A stretch of 64,000 nt of DNA from an uncultured Oscillospiraceae bacterium. Its GTDB lineage: Bacteria > Bacillota > Clostridia > Oscillospirales > Oscillospiraceae. The notes under the pieces are model-generated. The model made no database searches. It saw only the letters and a program-made list of their open reading frames with translations, and was not told the origin of the DNA. How positions within the stretch are numbered: position 1 is the first letter of the stretch; the number at the start of each line of letters is the position of its first letter. Below are positions 38,066 to 47,500 of the stretch, piece after piece. Location: NCBI GenBank assembly GCA_947625355.1, contig CANQOA010000001.1, positions 109,795-173,794 of the forward strand, in the 5' to 3' direction. The translations under genes and the position numbers were made by a program.

Positions 38066-38545
38066 ATGACCATCGAAAAAGTGCGGCAATATCTTTCCGA
38101 ACAGGGCTATTTGGACCGGCTGCATGAGTTTGAGGCCTCCACCGCCACCGTGGAGCTGGCCGCGGAGCAGCTGGGGGTGGACCCGGACCAGATCGCCAAG
38201 ACCCTGGGCTTCTACCGCGGCGAGAGCGCCGTGCTGGTGGTGGCCGCCGGGACCCGGCGGATCGACAACCGGAAATTCAAGGACCATTTCGGCTGCAAGG
38301 CCCGGATGCTGGCCCATGAGGACGTGGAGCGCTTCACCGGCAACGCCGCCGGCGGGGTGTGCCCGTTCCTGGTGCCGGAGGGCGTAGAGCTGTGGCTGGA
38401 TGTGAGTCTGAAGGACCACGACACGGTCTATCCCGCCGCTGGCAGCGCCCACAGCGGCGTGGCCCTCAGCTGGCAGGAGCTGGAGAAGCTGGCCCCGCCG
38501 GCGGGCTGGTGCGATGTGTGCAAGACGCGGGAGGCGGAGCCATGA
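38066..38545 (+). CDS. YbaK/EbsC-family aminoacyl-tRNA deacylase
   Basis: The 159-residue single-domain protein of the prolyl-tRNA editing family hydrolyses misacylated tRNA. GVDPDQIAKTLGFYRG leads to the catalytic Lys region, followed by RRIDNRKFKDHFGCKARML and GGVCPFLVPEGVELWLD. It starts at the ATG following AAGGAG. Its stop overlaps the chromate transporter start (ATGA). The amino acid specificity is not clear, and the coupling with chrA has no known meaning. Confidence 0.88.
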   Translation: MTIEKVRQYLSEQGYLDRLHEFEASTATVELAAEQLGVDPDQIAKTLGFYRGESAVLVVAAGTRRIDNRKFKDHFGCKARMLAHEDVERFTGNAAGGVCPFLVPEGVELWLDVSLKDHDTVYPAAGSAHSGVALSWQELEKLAPPAGWCDVCKTREAEP

Positions 38546-39087
38546 AGATCTACTGGCAGCTGTTCGTCTCCTTTTTCCGCATGGGCGCCATCACCTTCGG
38601 CGGCGGCTACGCCATGCTGCCCCTGCTCCAGCGGGAGATCGTGGAGGGCCGGGGCTGGTGCACCGACGCGGAGCTGACGGACTATTTCGCCATCGGCCAG
38701 TGCACGCCGGGCATCATCGCGGTGAACACCGCCACCTTCATCGGCTATAAGCAGAAGGGCGTCCCCGGCGCGCTGGTGGCCACCTACAGTCTTGTGCTGC
38801 CCAGCTTCCTCATCATCGGGCTCATCGCGGCGCTGCTGCGCAATTTCGCCGACTACGCTCTGGTGAAAAACGCCTTCGCCGGCATCCGCGTGGCGGTGAC
38901 GGTGCTCATCCTCAACGCGGTCGTCAAGCTGCTCCGCTCCTCCGTCACCGACCGGATCACCGCCTGCATCTTTGTGGCTGTGGCGGTGCTGGCCTACGTG
39001 CTGGACGTGTCCCCGGTGCTGTTCGTGCTGGCCGCCGCCGCGCTGGGCATCGCCCTGCGGGTGGGGAAGGAGGCAAAGGGCAAGTGA
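38542..39087 (+). CDS. chrA: Chromate transporter, N-terminal-type half
   Basis: The 181-residue protein is one half of a CHR-family transporter. It has the signature FFRMGAITFGGGYAMLP at the N terminus and GQCTPGIIAVNTATFIGYK around 53-71, then about five hydrophobic segments. Short CHR proteins usually work as pairs encoded by adjacent genes, as here. The family exports chromate, though physiological substrates in gut anaerobes are uncertain. The GTG of the partner overlaps its TGA. Confidence 0.9.
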   Translation: MKIYWQLFVSFFRMGAITFGGGYAMLPLLQREIVEGRGWCTDAELTDYFAIGQCTPGIIAVNTATFIGYKQKGVPGALVATYSLVLPSFLIIGLIAALLRNFADYALVKNAFAGIRVAVTVLILNAVVKLLRSSVTDRITACIFVAVAVLAYVLDVSPVLFVLAAAALGIALRVGKEAKGK

Positions 39088-39659
39088 TCTATCTGCTCCT
39101 TTTCTGGGAATTTTTCAAGACCGGCCTGTTCGCCGTGGGCGGCGGGCTGGCCACGCTGCCGTTCCTCTATGAGATGGGCGCGCGCACCGGCTGGTTCACC
39201 GCCTCCCAGGTGGCGGACATGCTGGCGGTCAGCGAGTCCACCCCCGGCCCCATCGGCATCAACATGGCCGTCTATACCGGCTACACCAGCGCCGGGGTCC
39301 TGGGCAGCGTCTGCGCCCTGGTGGGCATCGTCACCCCCAGCATCGTCATCATCATCCTGGTGGCCGCCGCCCTGAAGGCCTTCCGGGACAACAAATACGT
39401 CAACGGCGCCTTTTATGGCATCCGTCCGGCCTCCACGGGCCTGATCGCCGCGGCGGGCGTCACTGTGGCCATCGGGGCGCTGCTGGATCTGGACGCCTGG
39501 ACAGGGTGGGACCGGTTCTGGACCGTGCTGGACTGGAAGGCGCTGGTCCTGGCGGCGGTGATCTTCGCCGTCAGCAAGGCGTGCAAAAAGCTCCACCCCG
39601 CGTTTTTGATCCTCATCGGCGCGGTAGCCGGCGCGGTGTTCCGCTTCGCCGGCGCCTGA
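39084..39659 (+). CDS. chrA: Chromate transporter, second half
   Basis: The 191-residue partner starts at GTG, overlapping the previous stop by four bases. It carries the matching CHR signatures FFKTGLFAVGGGLATLPFL and SESTPGPIGINMAVYTGY. It is paralogous to the first half, so the pair forms an antiparallel dimer-like transporter. Downstream is a 232-bp region with several palindromes. Confidence 0.9.
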   Translation: MIYLLLFWEFFKTGLFAVGGGLATLPFLYEMGARTGWFTASQVADMLAVSESTPGPIGINMAVYTGYTSAGVLGSVCALVGIVTPSIVIIILVAAALKAFRDNKYVNGAFYGIRPASTGLIAAAGVTVAIGALLDLDAWTGWDRFWTVLDWKALVLAAVIFAVSKACKKLHPAFLILIGAVAGAVFRFAGA

Positions 39660-39675
39660 GCTTCGCCGGCAAACG

Positions 39676-39719
39676 CTCCCGGAAACGCAGCCGTTCCTGT
39701 GTTGCCTTTCCGGGAGTTT
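39676..39719 (+). terminator. Weak terminator-like hairpin after the chromate transporter genes
   Basis: CTCCCGGAAA (39676-39685) pairs with TTTCCGGGAG (39707-39716) across a 21-base loop, followed by a short TTTG. The T-run is poor. Confidence 0.4.
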
Positions 39720-39723
39720 GTGC

Positions 39724-39750
39724 TATAATAGCCGTGATACGGCTATTATA
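39724..39750. repeat. Perfect 12-bp palindrome overlapping a TATAAT
   Basis: TATAATAGCCGT pairs with ACGGCTATTATA around a three-base loop. Its left end is a -10-like TATAAT, 16 bp after TTGCCT. It could be an operator or an attenuator/terminator (TTTGATTT follows). Confidence 0.6.
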
Positions 39751-39804
39751 TTTGATTTAAGGCATTTCGCTCCCGGCTGACGCCGGAACCGCAAAATATG
39801 CCGC

Positions 39805-39840
39805 ATTATAGCATCCTGCCTACGGCAGATATGCTATAAT
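39805..39840. repeat. Second TATAAT-containing palindrome
   Basis: ATTATAGCAT pairs with ATGCTATAAT over 10 bp, with an inner CTGCC/GGCAG stem. The sequence TGCTATAAT occurs at 39721 and 39832 and, inverted, at 39805. Confidence 0.6.
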
Positions 39841-39891
39841 ATAGTATCGTTACCATGATAAACTGATATTCGTATCCCTATGAGGTCGCCC

Positions 39892-42612
39892 ATGGGTCTT
39901 TCCACCTCCCGAAAAAAACGCATATGGCCTGTTTTGCGGGTCTGCCTGGCCGCCTGCGGCCTGACGCTGGCGCTGCTGGCGGCGGTATACGCCCTGCGGG
40001 GCATATGGCCCTTCGGCGCGGACAACGTGGCCTATGCGGACGCCGCCCAGTTCTATGTCCCCACCCTCTATAAGCTTTGGGACGTGCTCCATGGCGAGGC
40101 GTCCATGGCCGTGGATTGGTTCGCCGGACTGGCGGAGAATGCCGGCGCCAGCTGGCGGGCGGTGCTGAGCCCCTCCAACTGGGTGTTCCTGCTGGTGAGC
40201 CGGGACCACGTGCTGGAGGGTCTGAGCCTGTACCTGGCCGTGAAGATGGCCTTCATCTCCCTGGCGGCGGCGCTGGCGCTGTGCCTGCGTTTCCCGGCGC
40301 TCAGCGGCCGGTGGAAGGCGCTGCTGGCGGTGGTCTATACCTATTCCGGCTTCGTGCTGCAGTATTATTCCAACTTCTCCTGGCTGACGGTGGCGGCAGC
40401 GTTCCCGCTGCTGCTGTACGGTCTGGAGCTGTTGCTGCGGGAGGGCCGGTGCGCGCCCTATGTGCTGGCCTACAGCTATTTCCTCTTCTGCGGCACCTAT
40501 TACGCCTACATGGCGGTCATATACATACTGCTGTTCTCCGCCGGATATATCGGCCTGCTCCTGCCCCGGGAAAAGCGGGGCGACCGGGCCCTCCGTCTCG
40601 GGGCCGGCACCCTGGCGGCGCTGGGGCTGACCGCCTGCTTCTGGGTGGTATCCGCCTCGGGCATCGCCGTCTCCTCCCGCTTCAAGAGCAACATGGACAC
40701 GGGCCTCTATTCCGGCGCCACCACCTGGAACCTGCCCAACATCCGCCACACGGCGCTGATGCTGCTGGGCATGAGCCCGGTCATGGCCATCCTGCTGCGG
40801 GCCCTGGGCGCCCAGCGGCGCCTGCCCAAGGCGGAGCGCCCCGCCCGGCGGCGGGTGATCTGGTTCTTCCTCTATATGCTGGCGGTGTTCGCCATCCCCA
40901 TGGTATTCACCAACATCGACACGGTATGGCATTTCGGCCAGTATAATTTCTTCCCCATGCGCTATGGCTACATGCTCCCGGCCACCCTCATCGCCGGGGC
41001 GGCCTTGGCGCTGGATGAGCCCCGCCGCGACACGGCGGACAGATCCTCCCAGCGGTGGCTGCTCCTGGTCCCGGTCCTGGCCTGGCTCCTGTCCCGGTTC
41101 CTGCCCATCCTGACGGCGGCTTACCAGGAATACGGCTCCGTGTTCCTCACGGCCATGGGCGACACCGCCATGCTCGGCTGGGCCGCCGCCTATGTCCTGA
41201 CGGGGGTCGCCTTTACGGCGCTGTATCACGTCCTTCTGCGGCAGAACGCCAGGATCGCCTCCCTGACCATGGGCGCGGTGATGCTGCTGCAGGTGGGGGT
41301 GGACGCCTTCGGTTTCGTCGCGCCCAACGACGACCACGCCTATACCCACGAATATGATCCCGCCTACATCGAGACGGCCGATCAGCTCTATGCGTACTTC
41401 TCCGGCCAGGACATCGCCCCCCTCTCCCGGGTCAAGAACGTGGACGGCAGTCTCAGCGCCGGCTATCCCGATCTGGCGGGCGTCAGCGCGGTGTCCAGCG
41501 TGGACTCCGGCAACTCCGCCACCCGGCTGGGCGTCTATCGGGAGCTGGGCTACTCGGTGAATTACTTCCGCATCCTGGACACCGGCGGCACGGTCTTTTC
41601 CGACATGCTGCTGGGCGTGGACCGGGCGCTGAGCGCGCTGCCGGTGGACGGGGACCTCTATACGCCCGTGGACACCGCGGCGGGCCTGACCGTGGCCGCC
41701 TGCCGCTATCCCGGGGTCCTGGGCCTGCAATATCCGGCCGGCGCGCTGGACGACTACCTCAGCTATGACGAGCTGGCGGACCGGCTCAACTGCCTGTACC
41801 GGGCTTTCACCGGCACGGACGGCGCCATCGCCGGCACCCTGTCGCCGGACATGACCGCGTCCGGGGAGGGCCTGATGAGCTATCGCCTCACCTGCACCCT
41901 GGAGGAGCCCGCCTTCCTCTACCTCTCCGCCGCCGGGGTGCTCATGGATATCGCCGCCGGGGGCCGGGACGTGGCCGTGCCCACTTATCTGAACCTGCAA
42001 AACGCCGTCTATCCGGCGGCGTTCAACTCCAACCTGCTCTCGCTGGGCCTGTTCCCGGCGGGAACGGCGGAGATCACCTTCTCCTCGGCGCAGGACATGA
42101 CCGGCCAGGTGACCCTGCTGGCGCTGGACAAGGCCGCTCTGGACGGCTTTTCCGCCGCCGCCCGGCGGGATGGGGGCATGGCCGTGGCCTATGAGGACGG
42201 CGGCCTGACTCTCACCGTCACGGCGGACGGCCCCGACCGGGTCCTGTTTCTGCCCCTCACCGCCGGCGGCTGGCAGTGCACCGTGAACGGCAGCCCGGTC
42301 TCTTTCGACTATCCCCTCGCCACCTTCCTCGGCGTGCCCCTGCGGGAGGGGGAGAACACCGTGCGTCTCTGGCGGCCCGTCCGGGCCGTGCGGGCCGGCG
42401 CGGGACTTTGGATCACCCTGCTCTCTCTGGCGCTGTGCGCCGGATGGCTCATTCTCCGCCGGCGGCGCGGCATCCGCGCCACGGCCCCGCCCCGGCCGGT
42501 ATGCGCCGCGGCGCTGGCGATGTTTTACGCCGCGGCGGCGATCTGCGTCGGTCTTGTATACGTCGTCCCGGCGGTGATGCTCATCACCCACGGCGTCATC
42601 GTCGGCCTCTGA
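39892..42612 (+). CDS. YfhO family GT-C-type membrane glycosyltransferase
   Basis: The 906-residue protein starts at the ATG 39892 (GAGG at right spacing; an ATG at 39880 has none). Residues 1-450 hold a dozen or so membrane segments. A Pro/Asp-containing first outer loop (NVAYADAAQFYVPTLYKLWD) resembles the catalytic loop of YfhO proteins. The C-terminal 400 residues form a mostly soluble outer domain, with a final pair of membrane segments around 835-900. YfhO works with CsbB in Bacillus to glycosylate lipoteichoic acid outside the cell. It opens the glycan locus; a paralogue lies at 59440. Confidence 0.82.
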   Translation: MGLSTSRKKRIWPVLRVCLAACGLTLALLAAVYALRGIWPFGADNVAYADAAQFYVPTLYKLWDVLHGEASMAVDWFAGLAENAGASWRAVLSPSNWVFLLVSRDHVLEGLSLYLAVKMAFISLAAALALCLRFPALSGRWKALLAVVYTYSGFVLQYYSNFSWLTVAAAFPLLLYGLELLLREGRCAPYVLAYSYFLFCGTYYAYMAVIYILLFSAGYIGLLLPREKRGDRALRLGAGTLAALGLTACFWVVSASGIAVSSRFKSNMDTGLYSGATTWNLPNIRHTALMLLGMSPVMAILLRALGAQRRLPKAERPARRRVIWFFLYMLAVFAIPMVFTNIDTVWHFGQYNFFPMRYGYMLPATLIAGAALALDEPRRDTADRSSQRWLLLVPVLAWLLSRFLPILTAAYQEYGSVFLTAMGDTAMLGWAAAYVLTGVAFTALYHVLLRQNARIASLTMGAVMLLQVGVDAFGFVAPNDDHAYTHEYDPAYIETADQLYAYFSGQDIAPLSRVKNVDGSLSAGYPDLAGVSAVSSVDSGNSATRLGVYRELGYSVNYFRILDTGGTVFSDMLLGVDRALSALPVDGDLYTPVDTAAGLTVAACRYPGVLGLQYPAGALDDYLSYDELADRLNCLYRAFTGTDGAIAGTLSPDMTASGEGLMSYRLTCTLEEPAFLYLSAAGVLMDIAAGGRDVAVPTYLNLQNAVYPAAFNSNLLSLGLFPAGTAEITFSSAQDMTGQVTLLALDKAALDGFSAAARRDGGMAVAYEDGGLTLTVTADGPDRVLFLPLTAGGWQCTVNGSPVSFDYPLATFLGVPLREGENTVRLWRPVRAVRAGAGLWITLLSLALCAGWLILRRRRGIRATAPPRPVCAAALAMFYAAAAICVGLVYVVPAVMLITHGVIVGL

Positions 42613-42646
42613 CGACCGGCGGACCCACTTTACGGAGGAACAACAT

Positions 42647-43786
42647 ATGACCACCATTCCGTTCAACACGCCCCCCTACTGCGGCCGGGAGGACGAGTAC
42701 GTCCTGCAGGCCATCCACTCCCATAAGATCAGCGGCGACGGCGCTTTCACGAAGAAGTGCCACGCCTGGCTGGAGGAGCACACCGGCACGGCCAAGGCCC
42801 TGCTGACCACCAGCTGCACCCACGCGCTGGATATGGCGGCGCTGCTGTGCCGCCTGGAGCCGGGAGACGAGGTGATCCTGCCCTCCTATACCTTCTCCTC
42901 CACGGCCAACGCCTTCGTGCTGACCGGGGCCACCCCCGTGTTCGTGGATATCCGGCCGGACACCATGAACATCGACGAAAACTGCATCGAGGACGCCATC
43001 ACCGAACGGACGAAGGTCATCTGCGTGATGCACTACGCCGGCGTGTCCTGCGAGATGGACACGATCATGGCCATCGCCCGCCGCCACGGCCTGCTGGTGG
43101 TGGAGGACGCGGCGCAGGGCGTCATGGCCTCCTATAAGGGCCAACCTTTGGGGACCATCGGCGATTACGGCTGCTACAGCTTCCACGAGTCGAAAAACTA
43201 CTCCATGGGCGAGGGCGGCGCCATCCTGCTGCGCCAGGACGACCCCCGCGCGGAGATCATCCGGGAGAAGGGCACCAACCGGGCCCGCTTCCTCCGGGGC
43301 CAGGTGGACAAATACACCTGGGAGGACCTGGGCTCCAGCTATCTGCCCAGCGAGCTGAACGCCGCCTACCTGTGGGGCCAGCTGGAAATGGCCGAGCAGA
43401 TCAACGCCGCCCGGCTGCACAGCTGGCAGCTCTATCGGGAGGGCCTCGCGCCTCTGAAGGAGGAGGGCCTCATCGACTGGCAGACCGTCCCCGAGGGCTG
43501 CGTGCATAACGCCCACATGTTCTACATCAAGGCCAGGGACCTTGACGAGCGCACCGCGCTGATCGCCCATCTGAAGGCCAACGGCGTGGGAAGCGTGTTC
43601 CATTACGTGCCGCTGCACTCCGCCGACGCCGGTCTCCGCTTCGGCCGATTCCACGGCGAGGACCGCTATACCACCCGCGAGAGCGAGCGGCTGCTCCGTC
43701 TGCCCATGTTTTACGGGCTGAAGGACAGCGAGGTGGAACAGGCCGTGGACGCGGTCGCCGCCTTCTACCGGGGAGGGCGTCGATGA
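42647..43786 (+). CDS. rffA: dTDP-4-amino-4,6-dideoxy sugar transaminase, RffA/WecE type
   Basis: The 379-residue PLP-dependent aminotransferase would convert a dTDP-4-keto-6-deoxyhexose into the 4-amino sugar using glutamate. The N-terminal IPFNTPPYCGREDEYV is characteristic of RffA. LPSYTFSSTANAFVLTG and VVEDAAQGVMASYKG follow. The PLP-binding Lys183 lies in FHESKNYSMGEGGA, matching FHETKN in WecE. No rmlA/rmlB genes lie in the window, so the substrate must be made elsewhere. It starts at ATG after ACGGAGG and is coupled to the next gene (ATGA). Confidence 0.92.
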   Translation: MTTIPFNTPPYCGREDEYVLQAIHSHKISGDGAFTKKCHAWLEEHTGTAKALLTTSCTHALDMAALLCRLEPGDEVILPSYTFSSTANAFVLTGATPVFVDIRPDTMNIDENCIEDAITERTKVICVMHYAGVSCEMDTIMAIARRHGLLVVEDAAQGVMASYKGQPLGTIGDYGCYSFHESKNYSMGEGGAILLRQDDPRAEIIREKGTNRARFLRGQVDKYTWEDLGSSYLPSELNAAYLWGQLEMAEQINAARLHSWQLYREGLAPLKEEGLIDWQTVPEGCVHNAHMFYIKARDLDERTALIAHLKANGVGSVFHYVPLHSADAGLRFGRFHGEDRYTTRESERLLRLPMFYGLKDSEVEQAVDAVAAFYRGGRR

Positions 43787-45147
43787 GCGGCGGGGAGACC
43801 CCCGTCCGCTCCTTCCTGCGGCGCAATGTGCTCGCGCTGCTCTCGACGGCGCTGCTCTTCGCGCTGACATATCGGGTCGTATTCAACTTCCGGCTCGGGA
43901 CCAGCGACTATCACGATCACCTGGTATGGGCCACGCTCATGAGCGGCCGGGACATGATCGCCGCCCTCCGCAGCGGGCAGGAGCGGCTGTGGCACATCTG
44001 CGTCCAGCTGACCCTCATGCTGGGGGTGGACAACATGTGGACTGCCGCCGGTCTGGTGACCGCCGCCGCCAACGCCGCCGCCTATCTGCTGGTATTCCTC
44101 TGCTGGGACAGGACCCTGCCGAGAGCGCTGCCCCGGTGGCTTTTGGCCGCGCTCATGCTCGCGGCCTTTCTGGCCGGGAGCCTCACCCTTCCGGGGCACA
44201 GCTTTTATCTGGGCCGGGACACGGTGAACACCTGGCACAACCCCACCAATATCATGGTCCGCCCCTTTGCCGCGGCGATATTCTATATGACCGTGCGCAT
44301 CTATGCCCGCCGCCGGGACCGGCGCGGCCTCTCCCCCGATCCCGTGGGGGCCGGCAGCGGCGGATTTGTCTTCTCCGGCGGTTTCTGGCATCAGTTCCGC
44401 GAGCCGGTGTTCACCGGCTGGGAACTGGTCCTCTATCCGCTGTGCCTCTATCTGAGCGTCTGCGCGAAGCCTTCGTTCCTGCAGTTTTTCGCCCCGGCCA
44501 TCTTCCTGTTCCTGCTGGTGGACGTGTTCCGGACACGGGGGATGCTGCTGCCCTTCTGCTTCAAGCTGGCGCTGGCTTTCCTGCCGGCGGCGGTCATCCT
44601 CCTGCTCCAGACCTTCCGGCTTTTCGGCGGCGGCATCCGTCTGGCCGCGGCCGCGGCGGACACGGCTGCGGCCGGCTCCGCGGCATCCGCCGCGGCGGCA
44701 GCCACCGGCCGGGCCGGTCTGGTCTTTTACTTCATCGCCCCCTCGTTCTCCGGCGTCGGCGATCTTCTCGCGCAGCTGGCCAAGTCCCTCGTCCGCATGG
44801 TCTATCCCTGCGCTTTCCCGCTGTTCGTCCTGTTCGCCGCGCCGCCGCGCCTGCGCGGCGCGTCCGCCCGGCTGAGCTTTCTCTGCCTGGCGGTGGGCCG
44901 GCTGGAACTGATGTGCCTGCATGAGACCGGCGCCCGCGCCGGCCACGGCAACCTCGCCTGGGGATACTATCTCTCGATATGGCTGCTGTGGACCGTCGCC
45001 ATGGGAAAGTTCATCCAGCTCTTGCGGGACAAGACCCGCGCCGGGGCGCTGGTCCGCTGGGGCGGCGGCGCGCTGCTGGCGTGGCATCTGGTCTGCGGCG
45101 TGTGCTACCTCGTCCGCATTTTGCAAACAGCCCAGTACACTTTCTGA
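43783..45147 (+). CDS. Polytopic membrane protein of unknown function in the glycan locus
   Basis: The 454-residue protein has about ten membrane segments. After the first segment the loop GTSDYHDHLVWA is rich in Asp/His, and a later outer loop reads FYLGRDTVNTWHNPTNIMVRP. This acidic first-loop pattern resembles GT-C glycosyltransferases or O-antigen polymerases, but no family is certain. An Ala-rich run lies near 288-306. It overlaps the transaminase stop by four bases and precedes two ATP-grasp genes, so a polymerase or transferase role in the same pathway is plausible. Confidence 0.72.
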   Translation: MSGGETPVRSFLRRNVLALLSTALLFALTYRVVFNFRLGTSDYHDHLVWATLMSGRDMIAALRSGQERLWHICVQLTLMLGVDNMWTAAGLVTAAANAAAYLLVFLCWDRTLPRALPRWLLAALMLAAFLAGSLTLPGHSFYLGRDTVNTWHNPTNIMVRPFAAAIFYMTVRIYARRRDRRGLSPDPVGAGSGGFVFSGGFWHQFREPVFTGWELVLYPLCLYLSVCAKPSFLQFFAPAIFLFLLVDVFRTRGMLLPFCFKLALAFLPAAVILLLQTFRLFGGGIRLAAAAADTAAAGSAASAAAAATGRAGLVFYFIAPSFSGVGDLLAQLAKSLVRMVYPCAFPLFVLFAAPPRLRGASARLSFLCLAVGRLELMCLHETGARAGHGNLAWGYYLSIWLLWTVAMGKFIQLLRDKTRAGALVRWGGGALLAWHLVCGVCYLVRILQTAQYTF

Positions 45148-45159
45148 CCGGGAGATACC

Positions 45160-46269
45160 ATGAAAAAGATCGCGATCATCGGCGCCAACGCCTTTCAGGA
45201 CCCCCTCATCCGCAAGGCGAAGGACATGGGCTTCGAGACCCATGTGTTCGCCTGGGAGGCGGGGGACGTGGGGGAGCGCACCGCCGACGTGTTCCACCCC
45301 ATCAGCATCACGGAAAAAGAGGCCATCTGGGACGTCTGCCGCCGGGAGGGCGTGACCGCCTGCTGCTCCATCGGCTCGGACCTGGCGGTGCATACCGTCA
45401 ACTATGTCCAGCGGCGGCTGGGCAATCCCTGCAACAGCGAGCGCACCGACCTCATCGCCACCAACAAATACGCCATGCGCCAAGCGCTGCGGGAGGCGGG
45501 CGTGGACTGTCCCGCCTTTCTCCGCGTGGACGCCGTGCCCGCGCCGGAGGCCTTGGCCGGCATGACCTGGCCGCTGATCGTCAAGCCCACGGACCGCTCT
45601 GGCAGCCGGGGCATTTTCAAGGTGGAGAGCTATGACGCTCTGGCAGCCGCCGTGCCCCAGGCCATGGCCCAGTCTTTCGAGAAACGGGCCATCGTCGAGG
45701 AGTTCATCGACGGGCCCGAGTACAGCTGCGAGAGCATCTCCTTCGCCGGGGAGCACCACATCCTGGCCCTGACGAAGAAATACACCACCGGCGCGCCCCA
45801 CTTCATCGAGACCGGCCACACCGAGCCCTCGGACATCCCCGCGGACCGGGTCCCGGCCGTCTCCGGGCAGATCGCCGCCGCGCTGGACGCGCTGCTCATC
45901 CGCTACGGCGCCAGCCATGCGGAGTTCCGCATCGCCCCTGACGGCAGGGCGCACATCATCGAGGTGGGCGCCCGGATGGGCGGGGACTGCATCGGATCGG
46001 ACCTGGTGTACCTGTCCACCGGTATGGACTATATGGCCATGGTCATCGACACCGCCTGCGGCAAGGCGCCGGACCTGACGGCGAAGCGGCCGCCCTGCCG
46101 GGCGGAGATCCGCTTCATCTTCACGGAAGAGGACCTGGCCGCCATGGAACAGGCAAAGCGCGCCGCGCCGGACCGCATCTGGCGCTGGGACTACGACGGC
46201 CGCGCCGGCGGCAGCGTTACCGACAGCGCCAGCCGCCACGGCTACTGGATCACCCTCGGCGGGCGCTGA
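45160..46269 (+). CDS. ATP-grasp carboxylate-amine ligase
   Basis: The 369-residue cytosolic protein has a Rossmann-like pre-ATP-grasp domain (IAIIGANAFQDPLIRKA), then the ATP-grasp core: WPLIVKPTDRSGSRGIFKV binds ATP, AIVEEFIDGPEYSCESI covers the adenine, and HIIEVGARMGGDCIG holds the Mg ligands. Such enzymes join a carboxylate, through an acyl phosphate, to an amine. Next to a sugar transaminase, the amine may be an amino sugar (inference). It starts at ATG after GGGAGA. Fold and ligase class are firm; the substrates are not. Confidence 0.85.
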   Translation: MKKIAIIGANAFQDPLIRKAKDMGFETHVFAWEAGDVGERTADVFHPISITEKEAIWDVCRREGVTACCSIGSDLAVHTVNYVQRRLGNPCNSERTDLIATNKYAMRQALREAGVDCPAFLRVDAVPAPEALAGMTWPLIVKPTDRSGSRGIFKVESYDALAAAVPQAMAQSFEKRAIVEEFIDGPEYSCESISFAGEHHILALTKKYTTGAPHFIETGHTEPSDIPADRVPAVSGQIAAALDALLIRYGASHAEFRIAPDGRAHIIEVGARMGGDCIGSDLVYLSTGMDYMAMVIDTACGKAPDLTAKRPPCRAEIRFIFTEEDLAAMEQAKRAAPDRIWRWDYDGRAGGSVTDSASRHGYWITLGGR

Positions 46270-46305
46270 GCCCGCGCCACCCCATGGGAAAGGATTCTAT
46301 ACGAT

Positions 46306-47499
46306 ATGCAGCGCATCATGATCCTGGGCGCCGGCCCCGCCCAGGTGCCTCTCATCCGGGCCGCCCGGGCTATGGGCCTCTATACCATCGCCGCCACCAT
46401 CCCGGGGAACTATCCCGGCATCCCCGAGGCCGACGAGGTCACTTACACCGACATCGCCGACCCCCCCGCCATCGCCGCGGCGGCCCAGGCGCTGGCCGTG
46501 GACGGCGTGGCCACCTGCTGCTTCGAGGTGGGCATGCGGGCGCTGGGCTATACCTGCGAGAAGCTGGGCCTGCACGGCATCGGCCGCCGGGCGGCGGAGA
46601 TATCCGTCAACAAGCGGGCCATGAAGGAGGCCTTTGCCGCCGGGGCCGTCCAAGCCCCGGATTGGCGGCTGCTGCGTACCGGCGCGGACCTGGACGCCGC
46701 CATCGACGCCTTCGGCCTGCCCATGGTGGTGAAGGCCGCGGACCTGCAGGGCAGCAACGGAGTCTACGTGCTCCATGACCGGGCCGCGGCCCACGAGGCG
46801 CTGGCCAAATGTCTGGCCCTGACTGGGGAGGATTACTGCCTGGCGGAACAGTTCGTCGCCGGCGAGAGCTTCTGCGCCGAGGCGTTCGTCCAAAACGGCC
46901 GCATCCTTTTCGTGCTGCCGGACGGGAATCTGACCGTGTCCAATCCGGACCGGCCCAACATCCCCATCGGCCACTACGCCCCGCTGGACTGCTCCGACGC
47001 CGTCCGGGCCAGGATCACGGACCAGGCGGAGCGGGCCATCCGCGCCTGCGGCTTTGACGACTGCGCGGTGAATTTTGACTTCGTCCTCCAGGACGGGGAG
47101 CCCTATATCATCGAGCTCACCGCCCGGGCCGGGGCCACCTGCCTCTCCGAGCTCATCGGCGCCCATTTCGGCGTGGATTACTATCAGATGATCCTGATGG
47201 CCGCCCTGGGCCGGGACGCCCGGGCGCTGTTCGACCGCCGCCGGGCGCAGCCGCTGCCTGTGGCCGCGTCCATGCTCCGGGCCCCCGCCGCCGGGACGGT
47301 GCGCGCGATCCATCTGCCGGACCCGCTGCCCGGGTACGTGCGGGAGCTGACCGTCCTGGTCCGGCCCGGAGACGCCGTGCGTCCCTTTGAAAATGCCGGG
47401 GACCGGATCGGACAGGTGCTGGTGTCCGGCGACGACGTGCCCCAATGCCTGGCCCGGCTGGAGGCCGTACTGAACGAGATCGTGATCGAGGTGCAATGA
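46306..47499 (+). CDS. Second ATP-grasp carboxylate-amine ligase
   Basis: The 397-residue protein has the same domain order as its neighbour: [54 protein letters not shown] and [18 protein letters not shown]. Beyond residue 310 it has an extra C-terminal domain found in carbamoyl-phosphate-synthase-like ATP-grasp proteins. It is clearly related to the 45160 product but diverged, so the two may add successive groups. It starts at ATG after AAAGGATT. The acetyltransferase gene begins one base past its stop. Confidence 0.85.
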   Translation: MQRIMILGAGPAQVPLIRAARAMGLYTIAATIPGNYPGIPEADEVTYTDIADPPAIAAAAQALAVDGVATCCFEVGMRALGYTCEKLGLHGIGRRAAEISVNKRAMKEAFAAGAVQAPDWRLLRTGADLDAAIDAFGLPMVVKAADLQGSNGVYVLHDRAAAHEALAKCLALTGEDYCLAEQFVAGESFCAEAFVQNGRILFVLPDGNLTVSNPDRPNIPIGHYAPLDCSDAVRARITDQAERAIRACGFDDCAVNFDFVLQDGEPYIIELTARAGATCLSELIGAHFGVDYYQMILMAALGRDARALFDRRRAQPLPVAASMLRAPAAGTVRAIHLPDPLPGYVRELTVLVRPGDAVRPFENAGDRIGQVLVSGDDVPQCLARLEAVLNEIVIEVQ

Positions 47500-47500
47500 C

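Noticed and set aside
39721..39840. Invertible promoter (phase switch) in front of the YfhO gene
   Set aside because: The inverted TGCTATAAT repeats are only 9 bp, no invertase gene is nearby, and each copy is better explained as part of a local hairpin.
39850..42669. 939-codon minus-strand frame opposite the YfhO gene
   Set aside because: Composition is Gly/Gln/His/Arg-rich with no domain, no ribosome site, and the opposite strand encodes a clear membrane protein.
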